Of a DNA stretch of 58,872 bases, positions 23,750-34,095 are shown in pieces. The notes below the pieces were generated by a model that did no database searches, was not told where the DNA came from, and saw only the letters and a list, made by a program, of their open reading frames with translations. The DNA comes from Gnetum montanum. Lineage: Eukaryota; Streptophyta; Gnetopsida; Gnetales; Gnetaceae. The stretch is from the NCBI GenBank assembly GCA_015680685.1, contig MNCI01018314.1:288439-347310 (forward strand), in the 5' to 3' direction. The position numbers and the translations under genes are program-made. How positions within the stretch are numbered: the stretch's first letter is position 1; every line of letters begins with the position of its first letter.

Positions 23750-26532
23750 TCATGTAGTTCCTGGTGGAGGTGGCTCCTCCATAGGTGCTTTCCCCTTGTC
23801 TTATGCTCTAGGTCCTGGGGCTTGATGGCATTGAAGTATGGCCTAGAGTTTCTCCTCTTCAGTCTGGGGATCTTGTGCCATCCATGCTAATGTTTCGATG
23901 TTTGATGGAGTCAACAACTCCCATGGACAAGGTAGTTGTGGAAACATTTGATTTGCCTTGATATACCAATCCGCAAATACCCATTGTTCTTCCTCATAGG
24001 CTTTGGCTTTGTCTCTGTACTCTTGAAAATCTGCAAGCCGTTGAGCCAAATCTGTTGTGACACCTTTTTATCCTTGGTAGCTTGCCTTCACCACCTCAAG
24101 TTTAGAATTTGCAATCTCTATTTTTTGCAATATCTTCTTGTGTTCTAAAAATTCTGTTTCATATTTGATGTAGGTGGTAGCTACATGTTGCTCGAGCTCT
24201 ATTCTCGGGCGCTCTGCTGTTAACATGGCAAGGTTGGCATATCACTGGTTTGCCAACTCCATGTATTCTATAAGATCTTACATCTATAGGTCCCAGTTCT
24301 TAACTTCTGCTTGGTGGGATAATGCATATGTGTCCAATATGGCCCTCCAGTGAGTGTGTTGAGCACTGATAGCATTGATGTGGGCCTTCACCATATGGAT
24401 CTCCTTTTCAAGGTCTGTTTGTACATCCCCACGTGGTCTTGGAAGTGCTCCTTTAGCTTTTCATGCCATTTAGCCTCATTTTTCCACATGCTTATTTCAA
24501 TAGCTATCTTTTGACAAATTGCATGTACCTCCTCCATTGAGAGGGTTCAATTCTCCCTAGCTAAACGGCTCATGTCTTGGTTGACCCGGATGAACTGTTC
24601 TTGCAACTGATGAAAATTTTCTTCGAGAACATTATTTTGCTTCTCTACAGAGGTCAACTGAAGGTTGTCAACAACAAGCTGCTTATTTTCCTCCTGTAAG
24701 GCCTTGAGTACCTTGATATGCACATGAGTTTGTGCCTATGCTGCAGAGGCATCCCAAACAACCTTCTCTTTTTCTTCAGCCACCCTCTTATTCTCTGTTA
24801 GTAGTTTGGTTAGTTGCTTAGTTTTGAAATTGTCTAGCTGGTCTATGGGAACAAATTGCAAAGGATCCCGCTGTGCTGCTTGTAGGGTCACGAGCTATTC
24901 TTGCAATTTCTAGACCTCTACTTCAGCATGCTCGACCCTTGCCTCTATCAAGACCAGCTTTCCCTTAGTGGAAATGAAGTTTGATTAAATTGTTGTAACA
25001 TCTTGAGGGATGTCAAACAGGGATGTCGTTATTTGTCCTATTTGTAGCAATCGATCAAGTGCATCCTCATGTTGTGTAGAAGTCATTGAGGTTCTGGCCA
25101 AAGTTTAAGCATCCCATGATCCTGTGAGATCTGCCAGTGGCACAATAGATACATTGAATGATTCTTTAATGTGGTCTGGAACCACTTTTGTAGCTCCCGC
25201 AACATCCTAGTGTTGCATGACCACCACAGTGGCCCCTTCACCAGTTTCTAATTGCACTTGGAAAGATGCCATGTTTCCTGAGATCTATTATGACCAAGTA
25301 GTTTCCCCTCCTCCTGTATGAATAGAAACTTCACCCCTTGCATGATCCAAAGAAAATGTGGACTACATGACATCGTCAATAACGCAGAAGAGATTTGCAT
25401 CATCACAACTTCCCCAACTGACCGTCTCACCAATGGCCCTTAGATGGCTCATCGACGGTCTGTAATCTTGCGATGGCGGTGGTTGGTCTTGGCCCGTGCT
25501 AGGCCCTACTTCCTATTATTAGCTAGGTTTCGTACTTGGAGGTTGGCTGGGTCCTACAAGTTGGGTTGTAGTTGGCCTCGTCGTCTATTCTTGTTCTGGC
25601 CCCAGCATCTCACTAGTGATTTTCCTTGCGGCTGATGGCTTTAATAGTTCAACATATAAAGCATTTTTGGCTTTTCGGAGAACATCATTAGTGTATCCTC
25701 TAATACCAGCATGTTGGAACAACTTCCTGATAAGACAAGAGAAGGGTAAGGCAAGCTTCCCTATCTTTCGTTCTTCAAACTACCCCAGGATCTCTGTAAG
25801 GTATAGATGAGGTAGGTTAGCATTAACCTTTCCCATCAATACCATACATCTTCTAGCCGCATATGTTGAGATTCTTTTTAAGCCCTTCATGGGGAAGAGG
25901 TGATACGTTCCAATTTTGAAGTAGATCCTCTCTTCTATCGTCAACTCTCCAAATGTCTTATCCTTGCCATATGCCCTTTCCAACCAAACTCGTCGCACAT
26001 CGGGGTTTGAACATGTAGACAACTGAGCAATCTTGGGCCCTGTATTCGGAAGGTTTAATACTTCCAAAATGGTCTACGTGGAGAAATTGATTGTCACACC
26101 ACAAATATTGATGGTGGTTCCTTGTTCTTTGTTGTGCCAGAATTGGTACATCTTCCCTAGGTACCAGGCACTACTTTTAGAGAGGGTAGGCCATAAGGTA
26201 GATCCTTTTAAGTGATCCCTAATAGCCTCAAGAGAAAACTCTGCAAAAGATTCAAAATTTAATTCCAAAATCACTGAAATGAATGTGGACCTTTCGTGGA
26301 TGGCCTGAACACAATCTTGGAGCAATGTGAGATGTTGTCCTTGTTCAGGCGTTGTAGCAACTCCTCCTTCTACCAACCTAGACTGTATGGTAGGAGGGTC
26401 ATCTTGATGAATGATAAATGATTTTTCCTCCTGTTCTGCATGTTGTTCAGTAGGGACTTGTTCCTTGCCTCTCCTAGGTCGTTTACTTCCACCTTGAGTA
26501 GGACCTTCCTATTGTCCACGTTTCGAGACCAT
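23750..26532 (-). pseudogene. ORF2 of element B: plant-transposon-like domain plus coiled coil, disrupted
   Basis: ATG at 26532-26530 and stop at 23752-23750 span about 925 codons, with a few in-frame TAG/TGA codons and at least one net frameshift. The first third is basic and Gln-rich. The next part (26376-25780) is one continuous frame broken by a single TAG at 26074-26076. It reads SAWYLGKMYQFW, GVTINFS, EVLNLPNTGPKIAQLS, YHLFPMKGLKRISTYAARR, MVLMGKVNANLPHLYLTEIL and LPFSCLIRKLFQHAGI. The order and spacing resemble the putative plant transposon protein domain (Pfam PF20167) found in some plant LTR elements; this is from memory and unverified. The C-terminal half is Glu/Lys/Gln-rich and coiled-coil-like, ending MEEPPPPGTT, an end also found in A. 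No catalytic pol motif is present. Function unknown. Confidence 0.65.
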
Positions 26533-27365
26533 CTGTAATCACACGAGGTCAAGCATTAGTATGGTTATTTCTAAAGTTAAGTTATACCTTATTTCTTACC
26601 CTAATTAATTAATTTATTTTATCTCCATGTGATGTTTCCTGAAAGATTATAATAATGGGTCCTTTTTACTTAGGTGGTTTCCAATTTTAGTTTCCCAATG
26701 TACCTAAGGGAATGAAATTATTTTTGGCACAATTATTCTAAATTTTATAGCTAATTATCCCTAATAATGTCCTTCGGGCAATGATAAATTCTAAAAAATT
26801 TAGGTGCTATTCAGTGGGTGTCCCTCCGCCACGACTAAGCTGAGCACTCTGGGTTCAAGCAGGTTTAGACAGAATTAAAATCGAAGTACCAGCAAGCGAG
26901 TTATGGATATGAAAGCAAGGGTCGCACAATCGTAAGTCATAGAGAAAAATTTAAAAAAATCCCCTGTGTAAATTGTGAAAAATGATGCTAAGTGTTGCGA
27001 GGTGATCACCTATATAAAGGTTATAGGGATGTACATGATATCGTAGCCTAACGATGTTTAGGCCTGAGGGAAAATACCAATTTTTTTAGGGTTTTTCAAA
27101 AATTAATAATGGAAATTAAGGACATAAGGTAGGTGTTTAAGGGTTCTAGGGTAATTTAACTCATTTTGAAGGCACAAATAATGATATGTGGGTGGACTTG
27201 AGCAATAAGGCCTCAGGTGGTAAGTGAGAGAAAAAGGCCATGTAATGGTTACATAGGAACGTTGGAATTCAGAGGGATAGTAGTAGGGAAAGAATGTTAT
27301 GAAAAATAGGCTAAGGGTAAGAAATGATGTGTGTGAGATGTTTCATAAGTGAAAATTACAAAATA

Positions 27366-27447
27366 TTACACAAGTGGATCCTCCCCAAAGTAGGTTCCAA
27401 CCTATAATGCCCTTGTGTAACCATACTTAAAAGTGTCCGTGGGCACT
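27366..27447 (-). other. Conserved double hairpin, copy B
   Basis: Arms TTACACAAG (27366-27374) and CTTGTGTAA (27412-27420) enclose a loop with its own short palindrome, TAGGTTCCAACCTA. A second stem, AGTG (27432-27435) with CACT (27444-27447), follows after 11 bases. It is placed between gag and ORF2. Confidence 0.75.
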
Positions 27448-28442
27448 AGAAGGGTTAAATGTAATTCGCACTGATTCCACAAAACACACACATGTAAATA
27501 TCACTGGAATGAGGTAAGAACTCTACGCTATACGAGATAGGGGCTACAATTATATGAATAGTGAGGTGAGATGAACTACAAAAGGGATTGTAGATATTGG
27601 GACATGAGGTAACTGACCTAGGGCACAATGAATCCTTTGTGCAAAGCATGATTAACGTGTCATTAACCCGTCGTTCCAAGATCAGGACCAAGTCCATTCT
27701 TCTAATTAGTGACATCGCATTGTTTCATCCCATGATGAGCAACTATGAGAGTCCCATAACAACAAGGCATATGATCACTTGGAGTTTTATTCAAGGGAGG
27801 AGTGATTTTTGTTTTGTGGCACTTTTCTTTTCGTTTTGTTTTTCTTCTCTTTCTTGTCTCCTCTCTTTCTTTTTTATTTTTTATTTGACTACTAAATCCA
27901 TAGAAGCCGCCAACCTTTAGGCATGGGTGCATGTCTTTCCAGTGGGACCCCTCTAGAATAGCATTGGATTTTTAAGTGCCCTTTTGATTACTTTTACTTC
28001 CATTTTTTGTTAGATCTACAAGGATCTTAGTACAACCATGTTGCATGATAACTCCCACAAACGTCACCAAAGAGAATCCGCAAGTCCCCTTGATGTCACA
28101 CCCTAATCATTCCCTCTTGGTCCATCCTTCTTCATTCTAGGTACAATGAACACAAAATTGATTTTAAGTTTTTAAAAATGTCAAGAATATCACTGTACCC
28201 TTGAACTGAACATCTTATTTGTAGAATGGATGAGTGGGTGTAATGGGCTCACTGTTCACATAATTGATCACTCGAGACTTGATAACATAGAACACACCTC
28301 AACCAATGAGCCACATGAGTGTCTTATTCATAGATGATATTACTTATAAAAAGATAAAAAGACAGAAAGATAAAACAAGAAGTTAAAAGATGAAAAACTG
28401 GAAAACAAAAATTGTAAAATTAAAGAAAATGAGAAATAGTTA

Positions 28443-30437
28443 TTAATCCTGCTTGTTATTAGAATGGGGGATATCCCCCATAACTAAACGTTTAAGCATG
28501 ACGAGGATTAATAGTTGAAAGATGAGGATCCTTGCATGTTGGAAATATCGGAACGTGGTCATACTTATCCCATTGGGGTTCACACACTTGATTGTAGTAA
28601 GTGTAGTGGAGAAATTTATAAGATGTGGTTCTTGGGTAAAGATTTGATCCACTATGATATTTGTGATTGTACGATGGTATGCAGGGATCGGGTTGTCGCT
28701 CTTCATGCCTGTGTTCATTGGGCCGTATGATTGTTGGAGTGTTAGTTGGTGACCTTGAGGAAGTAACATGAGACGTTGGGTTCGAAGATAAGGGTGCATC
28801 ACAGGGTTGGACTTGTGCTGAGTTGGAGGATGTAGTGGCCTTGGAATTGTGTTGTCCCTTATTAGGATCATTTCTAAAGAAGGGATGCCTTCAATGTTGC
28901 TGAGGTCTCTTACTGTTGTTGGCAATAGTAACACAAGTAACGTTTGTTGCTATGGTGCAGGCACCTTAGGAACAGTTGGTGGCTATGTATAAGGAGGGAA
29001 AGGATTATAATGTTGAAAATTAGGAGAAGTGTATGGTACACAAGGTAGTGGTTGTGTTGAGGACTTGGGCTGATAGTATTGAGGAGAATAGTAATGCGGC
29101 GAGGTAGAGCATGTTGACCCAGCTAGGGAAATAGGATGTTGAACTAGGTAAGTGTTTAGATTCAGATGATACGAAGGGTGTCTCCAATTTAGGGGTGGCT
29201 TCCCCCACGACTGGGATTATTGCCACATTGATTGAACACAGTATCTCTGTACAAACTCTGGATGTAACGTGTTTCCCCAATGCTCATATAAATGTAAAAC
29301 TATTGGGCATTGTCCTTTGGGGTGATCGTATAGGAAAATTTTACATTCGTACGTATGATTGGCAGTTGAGCTCTTATTTCCTTCATCCCTTCTTTTCAAT
29401 TGTCTAATGATATTCTTTCCTGCTTCTCGGGTTGTCAAAACTCTATCTCCAATGATATCAATATATTCTACATACTTTTTATGCATCCATTCCAACATCT
29501 TATTGATCTTTGCCTCGACTTCCTCTAATGATTGTTGTACCAGCAAAGATGGTTCTTTCCCCTTGTGGTAGGTTGATTTCTCCTTTTTGTGATTATGGAC
29601 CTTTGTTAAGTTGAGATTTTGGTCCTGTTGATGTTTTTCAACACTCTCCAATCTAGCCATTTCTCCTTCTTCTTTTTCTACCCGCTTAATAAGCTCTTGG
29701 ACTTAATGGGTTCGTAGTTCGTATAGTTGACCTTGGGCATACATTCCTAAGGTCTCTCTTGTTTCATCACGAAGCCCATCAATGATATGGTACATTAGCC
29801 TTTCCTCTGAGAACTTATGGCCTAGACAATTGTTTAATAGTGCATAATATCTTTCTAAGGCCATGTCCAAGGGTTCATGTTGTGCTTGTTTCCAATCTTG
29901 GATTTTTTTCCTCAAGGATGACACTCTTGCATAGGTTTGATATCTTTCATTAAATACTTCTACCATTTTTGGCCAACGTCATATTGAATTTTGTTTTAAT
30001 GATCTATACCATACTTTTGCTTGGCAAACGAGTGTCATAGGGAAGAGCTTGAGTTTTTGCCAACTATTGTCAATGTTGTTCCATGCATAGACATCGTAGA
30101 AGGCTTGTAAATGTTGATGCAAATCTAAGTCATAGCCTCTTGAGAAATTAGGGAAGTTGTTTAAATCGAGCCTGGGTAGGTGGCTCTCTTTACGATGCCT
30201 ACGGGAGATTCGAATAATCTCTTGTATTTGTGTTAGGTTTGTAGTGGCCAGTGGGGGTTCATCATAATTTCATAAGTTATGCTTTCATGAATTGGAATGA
30301 TGTTGCCTTCATTTATGTTTATAAGAAATCTCCACCTTGGGTTGCATACTCCAATCTTCATTGTCATATAATTTGTTGGTTCTCCAATGAACTTCCTTAC
30401 TAGGTGTGGCATTATTATAGTCTTGTAGGAGAGGCAT
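28443..30437 (-). pseudogene. Gag of element B, disrupted
   Basis: ATG at 30437-30435 and the shared end HSNNKQD-stop at 28443 span about 665 codons. The core (29966-29703) reads EVFNERYQTYARVSSLRKKI and RYYALLNNCLGHKF, a Retrotrans_gag-type domain with a WYRSL segment just upstream. A zinc-knuckle-like motif follows (29330-29290); its first Cys pair is altered here (CKIF instead of CNIC) before LYDHPKGQC. A Pro/Tyr/Gln-rich tail completes it. In-frame stops and a frameshift in the tail make it non-functional. Gag forms the virus-like particle that packages element RNA. Confidence 0.75.
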
Positions 30438-30558
30438 GGTTGTGAAATTGTGTGTGAATTTATATGTGACTTTTTATAATTATTTCTTTCTAAAAGATAT
30501 ATCATTAATTCCTATACAGCGACCTTGTATGATATAACTAATCTAGATAACTAGCATC

Positions 30559-30577
30559 ATCCCTAGCAACGACACCA
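30559..30577 (-). other. tRNA-Asp primer-binding site of element B
   Basis: The plus-strand text ATCCCTAGCAACGACACCA matches the 3' end of plant tRNA-Asp (ATCCCCGGCAACGGCGCCA) at 15 of 19 positions. All four differences are transitions. It ends one base before the LTR. Confidence 0.8.
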
Positions 30578-30578
30578 A

Positions 30579-31375
30579 TGATGAGTGACTAGGTACCCCT
30601 ACACTCAACCATACGAATACGAACATTTCATGCACGATATGGTTGAACTCCATAGAAGGGCTAGTTGTGGTATCAAGATAGTTATCCTTAGGTCATAGTT
30701 CACTGTCTTCCCATTTGGACTAGTGTTAACTTTGTCACGTATGGTTTAGTCCAGAGTGAGGTGTATGATGTGTTCCTATGCTAATGCTACTCCTGAAGAC
30801 AATGGAAGATAATATTAACTAAGCTAAGAGAGAAAGGGTGAGAGAGAATCTACGCTAGCCTAAGTGCGATGAGCATCTGTTCCTTGATCATATGTACACA
30901 TCTTGGACTTTGTGCATGACTACCACTAGGATTACCAAGCACAGATCCTAGGTACGCTACTGGGTTACCAAGTAGTCACACTTAAATGATCGTAATTAAG
31001 TTGTACTCATTCTGTGTTTAACAAGAGTTTAGGGTGAGAATAGATTAACTAAGAAAGTAGTAAATAATAATTAAATAAATAATTAAGCTAAGTGAATGCT
31101 GCAATGATGAAGTAATCTCGATCTTTATTTTTTGTTCATGTGTGTGTCCAAGTCTGTCACACTCGAATAAGGATGTCGTACAATTACAATCATCACACTG
31201 TGGGCATACAGTGGGAGGAAAAGGGTTGAGAGGAAAAATGAAAACTAAAATCAAAAGTAACTCTATAAAACTGATGGACTCATTATCGAAATTGTCTACC
31301 TCTTATTTATAGATGAGAAGATAGGCTGTGAGATCGCATACGCGATATCACGGTCAACTAAATGGTGACTCATTA
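30579..31375 (-). repeat. 5' LTR of element B
   Basis: It starts TGATGAGTGACTAGGTACCC. The terminal CA has decayed to TA (GACTCATTA), but the adjacent GGCAT target duplicate fixes the boundary. Confidence 0.9.
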
Positions 31376-31380
31376 GGCAT

Positions 31381-31731
31381 TATAGTAATTCTGAATGTTA
31401 TTTATAGTAGTTTGAATCTATTATTGCTCACCTTTTAGCAACAAAAAGATGTCATTAGCAAAGTGGTTGATATAATTACATCATAAAGATCTTAGAAGAG
31501 ATACCCCTTGAATAGTATTCACTTGATTAACAAAATCAAAAGCAATAATAAATAGAAAGGCAACAGAAGAAAATCAACACTTAATTTACTATAAATTGAA
31601 ACTCTAGAAAAAGAATCTTTGCAAAAAAGAAAAACATGATGCAAAAAGGACTGACCAAGTTGCATTTACTAAATAGTTTTTAAAATAAACAAACATTTAA
31701 TTTTGTCATAAGATTTAACAAAGTCTAACTT
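31381..31731 (-). pseudogene. L1-like LINE D2, RT palm segment
   Basis: The minus strand reads LDFVKSYDKIKCLFILKTI, matching the LDFEKAYDRVEW box of plant L1 reverse transcriptase. Then, in shifted frames, come a FLFIIAFDF-type segment, NTIQGVSLL and FANDIFLLLKGEQ, in which FADD has become FAND. Element B interrupts it directly after IQNYYNA. Confidence 0.75.
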
Positions 31732-32215
31732 TGATGAGTGGTCGAGGTACCCTACATCCAACCATATGAATCACGAAGCGTTCACGTGCGATTTGGTTGA
31801 ATTCCATGGACTCTATGTTGTCTGGCACACTAGTCTTCTAGGAAGTGAACTTTTCCCTAATATTCATTTGTTATATTCTCAATTACACTTGTGCTGCACA
31901 AAGGTATGGTTAAGTGTAACCAAGGCATATGATTTTTATTATTTTATGTTTTATGCTCCTGTTGCTTAAAATAGAGAATTGAAGTATTTTAATAACTGAT
32001 TTAATTTAACTTATTAACTAATCTCTAACTAGTCCTAACATAAGCATTCAGTCCCACTTTCCATACCTATCCTAAACCCACATATCCACTATTGGGGTTA
32101 CCAAGCGCTATGCTACTAGGCAAACCAAGCAATAACGCTACTGGGATTACCAAGTGAATACATGTTTATGCTTGAAGCGATCATACTTATGTGTTTAATC
32201 TATTTAGCTTAATGT
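31732..32215 (-). mobile_element. Truncated LTR inserted in LINE D2
   Basis: It begins TGATGAGTGGTCGAGGTACC and shares TGGTTAAG, GCATATGATTTTTAT and ACATAAGCAT blocks with the LTR of element G (57692 on), so it belongs to the G subfamily. The other end is lost, fading out near CATACTTATGTGT (about 32200). Confidence 0.65.
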
Positions 32216-32290
32216 AAACTACTACTTACTAGGAATGTTGGTCCTATGCTCAATAGGATTATTAGGATGAAATCTATGCTTAATATGCTA

Positions 32291-34030
32291 CCAAATAATA
32301 TTGTCTTAAGGAATAGTGGAAGTTAGCTAACCATCAATTTTGTCTACATAAGAAAAGATGATATTGAAATCCCTTGTCATAATAAAAGAAAAGTTTGGTA
32401 GCTTATACAAGATGTATTTCCAAACCATTCCTCTTAGTTTCACATTATTAGGAGCATAAATGCACAAAAAACTAGGTAATTTATCCTTCAAAGAAACGAT
32501 AATCCAAACTAAATTGTGTGAATCATTAGCACCATAACCCATAACCTAAGCAATCCACTTGGGATATACCAAAATAACACAACCACCATAATCCTTATAG
32601 TTATTTGAGGTATAATAGAGAAATCATGGTATGATGCAAGAACAAGATACTTAAATATCAATACCTTTAATCTTTACTTCTCAAAAAAATAATATTTATA
32701 AAAACCTCTTTGATAATATAATAGACGTGATATGATCTTAGAGGGTCTATTAGTCTTCTAACATTCTAGTTTACTAACTTAATCATGAAGTTGAGTGAGA
32801 AGAGTGTGCTTTCCATCCTATGTTAGTACACCATAATAGTTGCTGACACTAACAACAATAGGATTAGATGGTTGTAACACTCCATCCTACTGCACCTAGC
32901 TAGGGTAGGGTGATGCCTAGGATCACTAGTAATACCACAACAAAAGCATGATAAACTACAAACTAATGATGTGTAGAAATACATTATATTGAGAAAGGTC
33001 AAACTATACAAAATCCATGTCAAACCAAAACAAAACATACACTTCGATTTCTAAAATTTCATGTCTCTACATAAAAAAAAATGTGCACTACTCTGCTGAT
33101 GCATAACTCATAATTGTATGGTCATACCTAATGTTTCTAGGAGGGATGTAACAATGGTTTAGGATCTTACTTAGAGGAGAAATCATCCCACTATTTTATG
33201 CATTGAAAAATATGTGGACAATTTTATTACATTTCTTGCTTGCATTTTAATATTTCTAAATTTATTAGTAAATGCAAGACTTTGTAAGAGCAGGGAAGCA
33301 CTAAACTTTTCTACCTTAAAGATCCAACAATCTCTTTAGCTTTACCTTTATGCATCATAGTTTAAAATACATTAATATCTTCCATTCTTGTAGCCTTGGT
33401 CATGGTTTTTTGGTGGTTGGAGAAATTTGAATTAACAAACATGTTTGAATTATCTTTGTAAGAAGTCTTATCATGAGACTTTGATGTTTGTATTTTTTCC
33501 AACGTCTTGGAATGCTATTGCTCCAATGACACTTTATCATATTTAGGCTACATCTTAACTATAGAAACTTATTTTGCTTTCTCACTAGCTATGTGATTTG
33601 CTTCTCTTTTTGCCAATAACTTAGGGTAATTATTAACTTGGTGATCTATTTGATGATAGTAATATCAATATTTTGGTAATATTATGTATCAAATTGGTTG
33701 TAAAAGAGAGAGTTTCACATCAATGCTAATTTTTATGATGTTAAATAATTCTTGACTTAAATATAAGAAAACATGGTCTTCTACATTGCCTAGTATGAAT
33801 CCATTTTATAGCCTCTACATAAATAACTCATCCAAACTGACTGACAATATGTTCTACAAACATTAAAAGAGTTGGTAGCAAACCTAAAAACTCAATCCAT
33901 ACTAGAAAAATGCTTTTGCATGCTTTCTCAAGTTTAAAATCTTTAATCAATGGTGAAACATAAAATAGCGACAAATGCATCCCACAACCCTTATTGTAGA
34001 ACTAACTATTATTGTTTTGGTAATTCAAAA
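32291..34030 (-). pseudogene. L1-like LINE D2, ORF1 zinc knuckle and endonuclease
   Basis: The minus strand from 32600 to 32327 reads DYGGCVILVYPKWIA, MGYGANDSHNLVW, LCIYAPNN and TRDFNIIFSYVDKIDG. This is the APE-type endonuclease of plant L1 (GDFN changed to RDFN). Upstream, near 33600-33680, a degenerate CCHC knuckle (HQIDHQVNNYP, Cys replaced by Tyr) marks the end of ORF1. About 1 kb between endonuclease and RT palm is missing. Confidence 0.65.
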
Positions 34031-34095
34031 GAGAAAAGAAAAAAGTCACTTGAAAGATTCATGATGTGGGTACAATCAAATTTTTTTGAATATTA

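Larger units (their letters stand above)
22773..31375 (-). mobile_element. Complete LTR retrotransposon B, gag plus ORF2, no pol
   Basis: It is 8603 bp long and flanked by GGCAT on both sides (22768-22772 and 31376-31380). LTRs are 22773-23568 and 30579-31375. Order on the minus strand is 5' LTR, tRNA-Asp primer site, gag (about 30437-28443), a spacer of about 1.9 kb with two hairpins, ORF2 (26532-23750), a purine-rich site and the 3' LTR. No aspartic protease, RT, RNase H or integrase motif is visible in the 7-kb interior. It would need enzymes from a partner element. The LTRs differ at roughly 22 of the first 320 positions, so the insertion is not recent. It interrupts the RT of LINE D2. 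Confidence 0.9.

Noticed and set aside
32823-33038. 71-codon minus-strand Cys-rich frame in LINE D2
   Set aside because: It lies between LINE ORF1 and endonuclease traces and matches neither. It probably reflects an inserted or decayed segment rather than a gene.
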